DNA of 64,000 bases from Rotaria macrura (lineage: Eukaryota; Rotifera; Eurotatoria; Philodinida; Philodinidae): contig OENT01000010.1 in the NCBI GenBank assembly GCA_900239685.1, positions 124,001-188,000 on the forward strand, read 5' to 3'. The notes below the pieces were generated by a model, which saw only the letters and a program-made list of their open reading frames with translations, made no database searches and was not told where the DNA came from. How positions within the stretch are numbered: position 1 is the first letter of the stretch; each line of letters begins with the position of its first letter. Position numbers and translations under genes: made by a program. Below are positions 35,773-49,100 of the stretch, piece after piece.

Positions 35773-38324
35773 AATCAATAAATAAAAAGGAATAGAAAAC
35801 AGAAATTCTCGTTGAAATTTAATTGATTGAATGAAAACCGATCACTTGTAATTACATAATAGCATAGAAAAAAAAAGTGAAACTTGTACAAAGTCTATTT
35901 TACTCTATTCAATATAGTGCGTTAAAAAAATATGTCGGTAGTTAATCATTTGATAACGATTTATAGTTCGATATTTAATGAAATCAGTTTAAAAAAAAAG
36001 CACGTCATGCATCACAAAAGTCTGTTTCACTTGAACATGTACATAACAGCAGATGCGACTTCTTTTAACGCATATAAGTTTTCCCTGTAAAATTCATTCT
36101 ACTTGCTATTTGAGAAAACTCCAAATATTCTCAACTATATTTTATGTTAGTAAAATTAAAAACACATTAATTGTCATAGAATTGATCGTTATAATAATTC
36201 TCACACTACGAAAACTAAATATTGACCAAAGTAAAATCTTACAATTACGAAATATAAAAATCACTAGTTCGGATTCGACCGAAGTAGGTTATTTTCGGAA
36301 TTCTTACAAATTTTTTCATTCATATATCAAGTGATCGCAAAAATATTTTCACGTTTCATAATTGAATTTAAAAAAAAAACATTCAGTAGTTAATTTATTT
36401 TAACTCGTTTCGCAGCAATTCTTTTCATGTCACAATGATATTGTCCAGACTGGAATACGTACACTTAATAGAGTTTTGACACTAATGGAAGTACTATTGT
36501 ACATGCTTCCATACTCCATAACTATAAAAGCACTGAGATAATGCAGCATGCATTGAATCAATCGTATAAACTTCAATGAATAACAATGATATAAAACATA
36601 TAAGATAGCAATACATCAATAGAATATTCGAGTCATGAGAAAATACTTGAATCTTAGTTTAGAGTTATTATTATTCAGTTTACAATTTTTTCACAATAAA
36701 ATTGATATTAAAAACTAGTAGACTCTTGTTTGAATTGCTGAGTAAGACATGTTAGTGAATCCAATGACATGTAAAATGAATGTAGTACATCGTTGAAGCA
36801 TTTATCTGTAATAGGCTAGATGAAGAAAACAAAAAGAAAATATGTTATAATCATTCTTCTCTATTGAGATACTATACTTCTCAGAGAGAAAAACAAATGC
36901 TTATCATCGTAGTAGAATGATAAATGAAAGTAACTGTACGCCGACATGGATGAACAGCACTCAATCAAGATAGCCATATAAATAAAAATCCGAAACATTC
37001 AACTCATACCAAGAACAGTTACATCATTAAGAGCCAAGTTCAGTCGCTATTTTTATTTTAGATGATAAACTGTGTTCGATATTGTTAATCGTTTAACAAT
37101 CTAAACATTGTTTGCCATGTTTTATTTTTGTCTCTTGCTTAAATATCAAAAGAAAGTACATATGGCATGAATACCATTCGATACATATGATTTCAAAATA
37201 ATAAGGTCAAAATTGATTAGCACCGTGGTCAATCATAATAAAGTAGAAGACTACTTTCGTATAAAGATTTCTCGATCAATACTTCATTCATGTGCGCAAT
37301 TTAAGTAAATACTAAAATTTACAATTTGATGCTGTTTCGGGAAAATATCTTATGAATTAATCTTCTCGTTGAACATTTTGCTTTTCTTCGAAATGAATAA
37401 AAAATTCAAATAGAAAACATCGTTTACCATTTTTTTTTGTTCGATCAACTAGTTCAAGTTGATGTACTACTTTCTAGAGACAAGTTCGTTCTTAGTTCAT
37501 CGATGAATTTTGAAAAACGTTTGGTAAATCTATGGTACGAGAATTGCATGATTCATATTGATATTAGTTTACATAGACTAGCATTAATAATTGACAAAGA
37601 TAAATGAAAAACAATTTTTATTATCTATTTCAATGTTTGTGTCAAATAAATTAATTTGATACACTAACTTAAATATTTCAATCGAAAGTTATTAATAGTA
37701 ATTGCAATCAATCAACGAGATGATATTTGATTCTTCTTTCATATTTATGAGTTGTTCCTAGTAATTCATTTTTAAAATCGGATTTATTAAATTTTCTTCA
37801 TACATTGAATTTTTTAATCAATGATAAATTCTACTGAGTTCCAAGTCACACTTTCCTTTTACATATATAAAGCTGACATCAGTTGATGTGCATCGATACC
37901 CAATTTTTACCTGCAATGTTTGTTCAAAAACCAATATATTTGGTTGTTTGTTTACAAAGAGCTTTGATTTTCGTCGGATCCATAATGATATAATCAAAAC
38001 TAACAACGCTAACTCCATACACTTGTATTCTTTGATTTCATTATTTTATAAAGTGATAAATTTCATTCAATTATTTTATCTTTTCATTTATAGTTGACAC
38101 AACAATTAAAATACGATTCAACCTAGTACAACAAAAACTGAACACTAAGTATCTACTATCACCGTAAAAATAAAACAATGAAAGCAAAATATTCAGATCA
38201 AAACAAGAAACATTAAATATATGATCTTGAGTAAATAACGAAACATGACTTGTAAGAAATATCATATTTCTTTCAAGTTCACAGTGTCATGTTTAATATA
38301 AATATAAAACAATTGTTATGTTAA
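35773..38324. other. 2.5-kb spacer between convergent genes
   Basis: This lies between the 3' ends of OSGEPL1 (+) and the SLC44 gene (-). It is AT-rich with stops in all frames. Short open frames (for example 36053-36334 +) show no domain, splice logic or composition that I can support as coding. No repeat structure was recognised. Confidence 0.5.
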
Positions 38325-41300
38325 TTATTTATTTATTCCAAACACTTTTTTTAGTCCTCTCGGCATAAATAATACATGACTTTCGCTATTTTCTTTCAAT
38401 TCCAGGTCTTGCAGTGCGCATATAATTAATGTATCAACAGCCATTGAATAAACTGAAAAGAAACATGTTGCAATAATATATGTACCAATTATAATTAAAA
38501 ATAACGGTACAGAATAATATCGTAATTCGGGTACATATTTTTCAGCGTATGCTATTCGATGTGTGAAAAAGAAGAAAGCAAGAATACCAATACCAACTGT
38601 AATGCATAATTTACCGAGAAATATTAAAAAGTCACATACTTTTTCGACGACAAGTAACCGAAGTGGATTCGAAACAATCAAATGAAAAGCACGTCTTGCC
38701 GATGTAACGAATCCTGTTCCATAGATAGCTGTTATTATATAAGCATTTCGATTAAGAAATTTCAAAAAATTTTCCAAACAAAATAAACAACAACGACAAC
38801 AACAGAATACGCAACGTGCTATTGAGCCAGTTTTATCTTTCACTTTCTGTTCTATGTATTCCAGTATACCACGAATAAGTTTAACTATTGCAATTAATAA
38901 AGATCCGAATGCTATGGTACCAAGATGAAATATAAGTGCACGCAAAACTGATGTCAATAAAGATGTACATGGCACACCAAGTCGTTCTCGGTCCCAATAA
39001 TAACGTGCATAAATTCCAGCTAAGATAAAAAGCGAAATATTATTTAGAATGAAATCGATGTTCAAACAATTTTTATTAGATTTAACTGTAAAGCACAATA
39101 TAGTCATCTTGCGATCAGTGAAAAATTTTATTCAGATATTGATTTCTTCATCATCATTTCTTACGTAAATCTCATTGGATAGATCTTATTCATTTTACAG
39201 TGGAAGCACATGTTCAAACTCTCGTTAAAACTAATAGAATCAACTTATGTTCTATGCATTCTCATTTTTTTCATGCCTTTGGAATATGTTAATACAAAAT
39301 CTAAATCTGTTTCCACAATCATACGATAGGATCTGTTTTTAATTATTAAAATAGCGGTCACTGTACGACTATGCTCCGTAATCGTATACTGAATAATATT
39401 TTTCGTCTTCTACGACATTTCGCTGCTAGAAATATCGAACACAACTATGTATTGGAAGTCAAAAGTTAGACGTTTCTTTCTCAATATTTGTCTTTTAAAT
39501 GGTATTTCAAACAAACAAAAATAAAAATCTTGGAAAAAACTTACCAAGAACTAATTGACTACATCCAATAACAAAAGCTGTTAACCAAAATAACATGAAA
39601 GCAGAAAAGACTTGTGGAATCCATTGATTTCGATTAACAAAACTAATAAAAGACTTAAAATAATTACCAGTACCTAGTAAAGAAAAAGACATATTTTTTG
39701 TAAGAATTTTCTGATAAATGATTCTTACCATTAAGAACACTGTCTAAATCTACTTGTGGATCAAAACCATATTGCCAGAAGACACATGTACTATTGGATC
39801 CACCTGTTTGTTTCCATTTATTTGGATCGCATATATCCCCAAGTAATGTGTTGGTTGTATTTACTACTGTTTCATTATATGCTATACGATAGATAGGTTT
39901 GCCTGATGTTGCTAAATAAATCGCTACAATGGTCCAATAGACGAATACTCCAATTTGTAGTAAGAAAGGAATAAATGGCCAAAATAAACTTAAAAAATTA
40001 TAGCCAACAGCTTTTGATGCTTCTTTAAGAATTGCTAAAGCAATTCGTAAACGTTTAATTAATGCCAACAGAATTAAGATTGATACGATAAGAAGAACAG
40101 CGCATACAATTCCAATAACTAACCATGTTATTGGTAGACCTCGGTAGTAATTAGCATCAGCAACGAATTTAAATTCCGTTAGTATTTGATTATCATTCTT
40201 TTTACGTAATTGATCGAATTCATAGAATGATAAGCCAGTTAAAATAGCTAATAAAAAAATAAATAGTAGAATTCCTAGCCAAACAACTGGTTTTGCAAGC
40301 CAACGCATCGATACAATCCATAAAAACTAAAATAAACGCTTTAATAATAATCGAAACAACAAAGAAAACATAATCATTCTCACGGATACGATGGCAGCGA
40401 ATGATAAAGCAATTAAAATATAACGCCATGATGCTGTAATATCTTCGAGGAGAAATACTCCCACTTGTTCTAGATTCAATATGTCAACCAAATATTTCAC
40501 ACCCTAAAATTATCAGCAATCAAAATAAAATAAAAACAAGCGTTGATTCGCACGAATAAGTTACATTTGCAAGCATTGTACCATTTAATGGTTGTCCATT
40601 TGAAGTATATACAGTCTCGTTTTTACCGCCATCATTCGTCACCTACACACACAGCGAAAAGAAGCAACGTAGAATTCTTTTCCTGTTGTATTATTTTCAT
40701 ATTATAGTTAACATACTTGAATAATGCTATTTGTTAAAGTTTGCAATTGTGTTGGTATACATCGACCAAACAGTGGTTTACTGGCTACGATATACGGTGC
40801 ACATTTTCCACTCTGGACTAATTTTGTATTATCAATATTGGTGGCATTCACATCATATGTGCATACTCGATTTGTAGAATAGCTTTGAAGTTTATAATAT
40901 GATGTCTTATTAGGACATTGTTGAACACAAATCTGAGTGGTGGGGCAAACAAATGGACGACCGTTTAACATATTAGCAGGAATATTAAATGCTTTGATAC
41001 ATTGTGTCCAATCAAAAAAGTACAAGTATGGCCGATTGAGAAGAATTCCCGAACCACACAAATTTCCTTGACTATCCGTTGGATGTAAAAGTTGCTGCGG
41101 ATTGCCTAATTATGTTAAATGAAATACATTAAAACTAGAGAATGATTCCTATTGAATTCAACATAAATAATCCTAATGATCTGAGATTCATCTTTTTCTT
41201 TTAAAGACTTGCGATGAAAATTCCCTGGCGGAATGCTAATGAAAAATACCGACGACACTTTTTAATATAGTTCTTTTTGTGTACTCAAAAAGTGAGTACA

Positions 41301-42921
41301 CGCTCGAATCGGTCAGTGTGTCCGGCCGGACGGCCGGCCGTTAACACGATAACTCTTTACAAATACATTCGATTGAGCTGAAATTTTGTGCACAGAATTG
41401 TCTGATGAATATCTCGGTCGAGTTCGAAGATGAGAAGGATCCGGCAAGAAATGGCTGAGTTATCGAAAAAATTGTCATTTTTCACCAAGCAATCCCTGAG
41501 GTTGAGGTACAGGGATTGTTTCAAAAAAAGCATTTTTTCTCCGAGTTATCCACAACGTGTATAAATCAACTCAGTTTTTAACGTTGATTCCGAATCTGAT
41601 ATTAGTTTTGAACCAGATCGAGCATTCTAAAGGAACATAGCTTGAAAAAGGTCTCGAAATAAACAAAAACTGCATCCCGAAACGAAATTGCCTAGATCTG
41701 TCTGAGATGATCAGTAGTTTTGGAGTTTCCCAAAAAGGTTTACCAAGATACTCCATCCGTGCACACATTCTAGAATGACTGATTTGTCTCATTCACTTTT
41801 TGAAGTACACATAACTCTCGGACATAAGTCCGAAGTTTTCACATTTATTATAATTTTAAACTTAAAATGACGCATTTTCCTAACATAAGAGAAATAGAAC
41901 CATGATATACTAACACTATGTACCGATAAAACATCTTCAGAAGGGTTTGACAAAAGAAATTTGAAATCTTTTTTTTCTTTATATCAAACGATCAATAACA
42001 TCCTAATTGCGAGGTTCGAATCCGTTGGAGCCTTCTCTGTAGGATATTGTAAGAAGCAGAAATATGACTTATCGAAAAGTCAAAACACGAGATGATTTGA
42101 AGAAACAAATGAAAAGAAAGAGGGCAAATTATGACTATGAATGATGCTAAAAATTCGAATATTTCGTTTCTTTAGCGTTCGTACAAATGACTAATGAGCA
42201 TAATATACATGATATTTGTGTTTAGAAAACATATTTTAATGTAACGAAAAGATTTCCTTGAAATAAGAAGATCGTTATCTATCAATAAAATTATCATTTT
42301 TCTCTTGAAACATTTCAATGTCTCATCACAAAGTCACTTTCGAGTTTTAGCCTGATGCTAAAGTCATTGAAAGCACACAATATAATTGGTAATTGTCAAC
42401 ATGCAACAAACTTTCAAGACAAAAATCAAGAGGGTACCACTCGACTCTACAAACATATTTGTAAAATATTAGATGTTGCGACCTTGACGATGCATTCCAA
42501 TTATATATATGTATACTTTGTTTCTATTCAGCTAAAGCCTCGAAAGAGCAACATTGCATTGACGATCATATCCGTCCCTCCGGAGTTACTGCTTCTTTAA
42601 ACATGCACGCTACGTCAGTATTGTCAAAAAAAAGGTGTTCATCCTTCCAGAAGAAAAAATCTGAACAGAACTCTTATTTAAATCGATAAATATTTTATGA
42701 ATTAATATACCTTCTTTGAAAGCGAAAATGCTTAAAATAACAAACAAGACAATAAATATGAGAAAGACAAAGCAGCATGGAATATCTAAAAATAAATTTT
42801 TTGATATTTTCAATTAATGGATAGTATTACTTAATCTACCTGTACAAAATCGATTCCGTTGCAGACCTGGTCTTGGTTGTTCATAAAGAGCACTATTATT
42901 GGATGATACAAACGATCTCAT
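38325..42921 (-). CDS. SLC44A: Choline transporter-like protein, SLC44 family
   Basis: Multi-pass plasma-membrane or mitochondrial choline carrier (CTL family). Eight exons, minus strand: 42921-42840, 42785-42711, 41105-40717, 40642-40565, 40503-40384, 40326-39729, 39673-39545 and 39019-38325. The sum is 2166 nt, 721 residues (human CTL2 706). Landmarks: DIPCCFVFLIFIVLFVILS as TM1; LLHPTDSQGNLCG (human IYPTDSRGEFCG); FVCPTTQICVQQCPN (human CPTPQICVEKCP); CAPYIVASKPLFGRC (human IPSKPLARRC); a large loop with N-glycosylation sequons; LIKRLRIALAILKEASKAVG (human IAIALIKEASRAVG); FLKFLNRNAYIITAIYGTGF (human FIKFLNRNAYIMIAIYGT); and VGILAFFFFTHRI. The first exon reads MRSFVSSNNSALYEQPRPG. About ten TM helices. 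The 1.6-kb second intron holds a TIR element. Which SLC44 paralogue it is cannot be told from this. Confidence 0.94.
41279..41810. mobile_element. Nonautonomous TIR element in an SLC44 intron
   Basis: The left end GTGTACTCAAAAAGTGA and the right end TTCACTTTTTGAAGTACAC (inverse complement GTGTACTTCAAAAAGTGAA) are inverted repeats with one inserted base. The element is about 532 bp, contains a GC-rich palindromic patch (GGCCGGACGGCCGGCC, near 41323-41340) and has no convincing coding sequence. The left end is itself a small foldback (GTGTACTC/GTGAGTACAC). I could not find a target-site duplication, so family and exact ends remain open. Confidence 0.55.
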
Positions 42922-44709
42922 CTCAGATATTGTTTTGTGTTTAAAAATTTATACACTTTTCGTACACATACGAGTTGTATCTAAAGGCAGCATATAATAC
43001 ATACATTTGAAATTCTTTTCAATAATCATCTTTTTGGCATGTATCTGGATTTAATCGGTGACGTTTAACTCTTTTTTTTTGTTGCTATCAAGATATAATA
43101 TGAATATTGCGCTTGGTGAAGTTTGCAGGTGAGTAGAAAAAAATGAACGAGTTTATTCTTTCTTAAGCAAGGCAATACATGAGTTCACATAGAGAAAAAA
43201 TAATAAACTCTTCTATATAACTTAAAAAATCATTAGGAGTATAGGTAACGTCTATTTCTTTCGTCTTACCAGAAAGAGGAAATGTTATGAGACCTTCACA
43301 TTCAAGTATTCAGAGTTGACGAGTCATTTTCAAAGAGAATGAAAATAAAAAAAAGCTCAAACAAAAATGCCGTTGAATAAAGTAGGAAGAACAGAAAAAG
43401 AATCTGTGTGATAATATGAGAAAGATTCACTGAAAGCGCCAATTTTTTTCGCCGAGACATAAAGTGAGGAAAAGAAAAAAAAAGAGGACGAATCCTCTAT
43501 TTTCTTCTTCACTTATTTTTTTTCTCTCGTATTCATAGAGTGAGATTTCCTCAATTATAATTGATATCATATACGTCGACATGAAACAATATTGACTTCG
43601 ATTTCCATACATTTAATAGATCTCTTTCAAGTACGATGATTCTATACAATCATCGTTCATAGGAAAGAATCGAATGCATGTTGTTCAAACAATGAAGCAT
43701 GCAATACTATGTACGAACACATGCAGAGCAATAGAGAAAGAGCAAGATATGCATTTGTAGTACAGGATTATAATCGTCAACGATCAACACTAGTACACTA
43801 CAAATAATCTCTATATATTGGCCACGACCATGAGAAAGAAAAATAATAGTTGTTTGCTTTCTTGTTGTCGATTGTATAGACTGTAAGACAGCAGGAGTAC
43901 GAACGAATAGATGGATAAGGTCTGACATGCATCAGTCTGTCGAATGTTTATTGTTCTACACGTGCATCTATACATTATTCATCTCGAATACCATGAAAAT
44001 ACCTAACTCTGAATCGGAAGAGACATACGAACAAGATGAGAAGAGAATTACGACAACAAAAGAGAACGAAGAAGAAAAAGAGCAAGTCTAGTTTCGTAAC
44101 TACAAGTACACGGGTGCAATACATGCACACTTCAAAGTAAAAAGTGACCTTATTCAATCAATATTTCATGAATAGAGATATAAACATATTTATCTATATA
44201 GTTGACAATTACAAAAGACAGAAATCAACGTCATATTCAAATCCTGAATGTCAAGGTGTCGTACACGAACAGTCTATTTTAGTATATATAATTACGATAA
44301 CGATTCTCTCTATTGGTTCTTAGTAAGTCCAATGAGATAAGCAAAACAGAAATGCAACTTACTTCGCTCGTTCTGTTTGTTCTTTTTATTAAAACACTCT
44401 TAAAAACTCATCAATTAAATATTTCAGACATCTCTAGAATTCAAACATAATGGAATCTTCCTTCTCTCAAAATTCTCCGAACGATTTAGCATTTTCATAT
44501 ATATGAATGTTGCAGAATTGAAATAAATGAAAAACTGTAAGTGCTGTCAAATTATTTCAAGTCTCTTGTTTTTTGACATGTTTTCGGCAGTAGTTTTATT
44601 TGCAACATTAAAAAGCAATAGCTGATCAAAATAGAAAAGAAAAAATTTTTTTTAATTTGATGCTTTACATTTAAAAAGGTTTTATATAAATACATATAAA
44701 ACTTAATTA
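42922..44709. other. Intergenic, 5' side of the SLC44 gene
   Basis: The SLC44 promoter should lie here. The sequence is AT-rich with pyrimidine-rich patches near 43450-43520. No coding exon with splice support was found; short open frames look random. Confidence 0.45.
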
Positions 44710-46170
44710 TACGCTTGCCTTCCCAGTCGTTCGTTCTGGAGACCGGAACCCGCAGGAAACGAGATATTTTATGGCTTCTTCCTGCCGGTTTCGGTGTATT
44801 TCCCAATGGAAAAACCACCGGAACATGGAAGCAGTATTCCGGCCGGAATGATTCGCACCCGGAACCTGGATATTCCGGAAACTTCCGAGAACCAGAAATT
44901 TCAAGGAAATACCTCTGATCAGCCGGGAACCCTGGCGGAACTATGGCAAGTTCCACCAGGATTCAACCGGAAAATACAATAATCCGATAAAGAAGCATCG
45001 GAAAACAGTCGGAATCCAACGTATTCCGACCAAATTATTTCTGCTTTGGAAATCAGGCCTCCGCTTGAAAAACAATTACATCGAATATTAAATTATCATT
45101 TATATCATTCCTAGATATCCAAATCATCATTTTACAAAAAAAGACCTTTAAAGGTTTTTTTTGAGATTTTTTTTTCTAAATCCTTCATTTTAAGGATTTT
45201 TTTCAGATTTTTTTCGTGGAATCGGTAGAAAATCAAATTCTAAGACTTTCAAGCGAAAGAAATTCTCAATTATATCGTTCCTAGATACCCAAATCATCAT
45301 TTTACAAAAGAAGACCTTTAAAGGATTTTTGGGATTTTTTTTTCTAATTCCTTTAATTTATGGACAATTTCCATGACCTGGATAGGTTACCATAATTAGT
45401 TGGGTTCGCTTGAAAATTTTAGATGTGTTACTTAAAGTGTTATTGGTTTCAGTGCATTAATTTGCATTCGAAATTTTTTGATAAAAATTTGAAATGATAG
45501 GTCATTTAGAGACTTAATAAGAGCCACTTACCTTGATTGAAGACTCAGGAAAGTCTCAAAACGCTGGTGTTTAACATGTGTACTGTTCTTACACATATCG
45601 TTTTCGATTTACCAAAGTCTAAAAATCTGACTTTTAGGTCTTCGGACTGAAAATTACCATTTTTGTGGCAAAAACAATTTCGGAGAGAAATGTATAATGG
45701 TTTCCAAGAATGCTTTTTGTTCCCAGGGTATCTTCTGGTGTTGTTGCAGACTTTTTATAAAAGGAACTAAAAGCTGGCTTCAAAATGCGGAGAGCTTTGC
45801 TTAGTAAGTCTGAGTATTTAGTGCTGTTTGGGAAACGGCCAGATGAGTTTTCGTGAGCTTAGCGGAAACGGTCCGATCTGAGCTGTGTTCTCTCCGGTGG
45901 GAAAATTGCTTTTTCCGTTTTCGGTATCCGGTCTGGAAACGGTCGGATCTGAACCGTATGCGGTCCGGGCTTGGAAACGGTGTTTTCTGTCGACGGATCC
46001 CGTGTAGGAAACGGGAACCGTATCCGTGGATACGCTCCTGTGCCCAGAATTGGTGGGAAGTAAGCCGGAACCGATTTCGGAAACCCGCTTCAAGAATTCG
46101 TCGGAATAACACGGGATCCGGCCGGTTCCTGCCGTACGTCTCGGACCTGGGTTATTCTTATGGAACAATT
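44710..46170. repeat. GC-richer repeat island, probably degenerate mobile-element DNA
   Basis: Two patches (about 44715-45070 and 45800-46165) are conspicuously richer in G+C than all surrounding DNA. They are crowded with CCGGAA/TTCCGG and GGAAACGG words. Near-repeats include GGAAACGGTCCGATCTGAGC at about 45861 and GGAAACGGTCGGATCTGAAC at about 45936. Open frames overlap on both strands only because stops are rare in this composition; none resembles a known protein. Between the patches lies an AT-rich segment with a 170-base tandem duplication. No terminal inverted or direct repeats were established, so the element class is unknown. Confidence 0.5.
45101..45360. repeat. Tandem duplication with a 170-base period
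   Basis: Copies start at about 45101 and 45271. Both contain CTAGATA(T/C)CCAAATCATCAT, then TTTTACAAAA, GACCTTTAAAGG, a T-run and CTAA(A/T)TCCTT. About 90 bases of each copy are alignable by eye with few differences; the remainder of the period is diverged. Confidence 0.75.
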
Positions 46171-49100
46171 TTATGAATGAGTGTTACCGAATGAATATTC
46201 AAATCAAACGCATGATATATAACAAAATAATCTTGTTTTTAGTAGAAAATACCACTTAGTTAATTATATTCTGATCAAATGACAAATTCTAAAGGTAAAG
46301 TTTCACTTGTATTGAATAACTGAAGAAATAATCGCATAATTTTAAAGCAATGAATTACCGTTAGCAGAGTCGAGAAATTATTCTGAAATCAGAATCATTT
46401 ATCTAGCAGCATATTGACTATTCCGTGAGATAGAACTTGCTCTTATGTCTAATGGGCGTACATGGACATTGCAGGGGCATCACCACTTGAGACTAATCTT
46501 TTCTTAGGAACTAAACCTAACCTCAATATTAAAGCAGATATTGAGCTAGGCAGTGTATTCTGAGATAGCTGCGGGTAGCTATCAGATAAAATTAACCTCT
46601 TAGTAGTTCAATGTTGTCGATGTTTCGCATCATTTTGAAATCAGATTAGACATCGGTTAGTAATCTTAACGATCAATATTCAAGTATGTCTTTTTTTATT
46701 TTCCCACTGATACCTATATCTTTATATTTGAAAGCATGAGGGAATATACAAGCGAACATGATGAAAAGGAAAGATAACTTGATCAACATAAAAGCATTGA
46801 GAACATCTAGAGACTATTATTGATCTTAAGGAAATAAAGGATGTGCGTATCATAGTAAACGAACTTCTTTTGATTGATGATATCATTATTAGTCAAAGTA
46901 GTAAAACATAAGTCTGTTTCTACAAACACTAATACAAGTATTCTAGTCATTTAGTAAATACAAGTAGTTTTTCTATGAGTCAACTGAATTATTTCAGGAT
47001 ATTTAGTATTATTATTATTATTTTAAACTTCAATTCATTGTTAGCTCTCTTAAACAATAAATTTTCTTCTTATAATTAACTCTATTTAATTATAATTGTG
47101 CACATAACAATCAACATTCGATTTGTTCGTGAAGAATTTGATAAAAATGTAGGTAACAACTACGATAGCATGCAAGAAAGAATTTCTCTTCATTGTATCA
47201 AACTGCAATGTAGATGTAGAAATAGTTAAAAGTATGTGCACATACTTTGTAAGATATTTAACGTTCGAGATTCTTTTAGAATAGAATCTATTTCGAATAG
47301 AAATTTAAAGTAGATTAAGAAGACTGTCAACTTGGCACATCCGTAAAACAAACTTCGTATTGTATTTCATTATAATAAAATCTAAATTGCTTGGTTTTTT
47401 AAATCTAACAATAAAACTATTCCAATTAAATGATTACATGTAATGGACTAGTATCAAGTTATATATTTATAGATGCCATCGCTCGTTTTAGTAATGGAAT
47501 CTTGTAGTGATGATGAAATAAATACTAATAGAGTTAAAGTCTGCTATTGAGACTTTGGAATTAAAAAAAAATGATCTCAGACTCGTGTGAATAATTTTTT
47601 TAGTTGATCAACCTTGTTGATAATGGTCTCTTATTAATAGTATAGGATGCTCCAAAAGTGTTGACTAGTCTAATTCAGTTGATGATACTGATGAAAAGTA
47701 TTCATTTACATACTTATTTGATCAGTAAAATTCAATTAAAGATTAGATTATGACAATTATCTGTAAAAGGAAAAAGTTATTTCCGCATTCATACTTTTAG
47801 AATTGGACTGATCGCAATTGAATAAATTTATCCTATTAAAATTGTGGAAAAATTATTTTTTCGATCAAATATTCTGATAATTGATAGATGTATATCACAG
47901 GTAGCAATAATGGAATCATGTCAAAATTTAACCTTGTTTCCAGATGACAAATTTTAATCTGGTTTGAATATTACCAATCGTTCTATGACATAAATTCACA
48001 GTTGCCAAGATCTTACCGAATGATGTATTTCAAATATTCTATTAGCAACATATCATAAGTTAGATTTTAGAGATCGAAACTCTATTGTTTGTTCTTAATA
48101 TAATTATCAAAACAATAAATTTTAACAAATAATTGCATTAGACAATACTTTGAAATCCATAGAATTCATAAAATATGACTAACATTGATATCTTTTAAGA
48201 TTTATGAATCGATCTAAATTTTTGACAAGATCTAGTTTAACATATTCACGAACATACACACAGTAGCTTAGTGAATAGCATAACGCTTGAGGTTAGAAAA
48301 AGCAAACGGAATGATTATGCGATAACTATGTTATTGCTCTGTTAAGACTTCAATCATTTTTACTTGATATTAATTTTTGCAAATCCACGACACGTTTTAT
48401 GAGCTGATTCGAGAAAATATTTTCATTATTCAGCAAATTCCTTTTTGTTTTAGAGAATAGATCTGTGTCTTCTTGTCGCGTTACTTCTATATTAATACAG
48501 ATTAAACGTAGAGACATTATGACCGTCTCTTGGAGACTCCTGTCTCATAGTACAGTGGCTTTTATGATTGGATAGAATGTCGTTTGTTAGCTACTGTTGT
48601 TTGAGTGGGTTTCTATTTCGTAGAGAATCGTATTCTTGCATGAAGTATAGCACAAATTTAATTCACATGACCTTTGTCTCAAATTGCATCATATACCGTT
48701 CAATCAGCTTAGTGATACGATTAAGTTGGTGTTCTTTTAAATGAGTTAACTGTCGTTATTCTGAGAATTATCGTCGCAATATTAATCATCGTATTTCTAG
48801 CTGATATAAGTAAATAAGATTTCCTTTTATTTATTTAGATAAATTTACCATAAAAACACTTGATGAAATTAGATGTTTAGAAAAATAAAAACACGTACTA
48901 AAGTTACACAATCGTAATGAGATATAATCAAAGGTATAAATAGCAGCATTGATAGCAACGAATAAAATAGTCAACAACTTCCAAATCAAGAGAACTTTGT
49001 TAGATGAATAGTTTTGTAAATCCTATGATTTGCTTTCAATCGTGATCTCTGAGTAGAAAAAAAAATATTCTATTTCAAATTTTATAACTCAAAAATAGGG

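Noticed and set aside
42006-42026. tRNA B-box-like word GAGGTTCGAATCC
   Set aside because: The flanking bases do not form a five-base-pair T stem, and no A box or acceptor stem is visible at the right distance.
44877-44908. Heat-shock-element-like GAA/TTC alternation as a called promoter
   Set aside because: No adjacent gene start, and the phasing of units breaks in the middle. Mentioned only as part of the island.
44552-44982. Overlapping open frames on both strands with Pro/Gly-rich peptides
   Set aside because: They follow from the CCGGAA-rich composition, and neither strand resembles a protein family.
45801-46176. Three overlapping open frames of 103-116 codons
   Set aside because: The same composition effect applies; peptides are Arg-rich and unlike any family known to me.
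48261-48300. tRNA A-box-like stretch TAGCTTAGTGAATAGCATAACGC
   Set aside because: No matching B box or cloverleaf follows, so a tRNA gene or SINE head cannot be supported.
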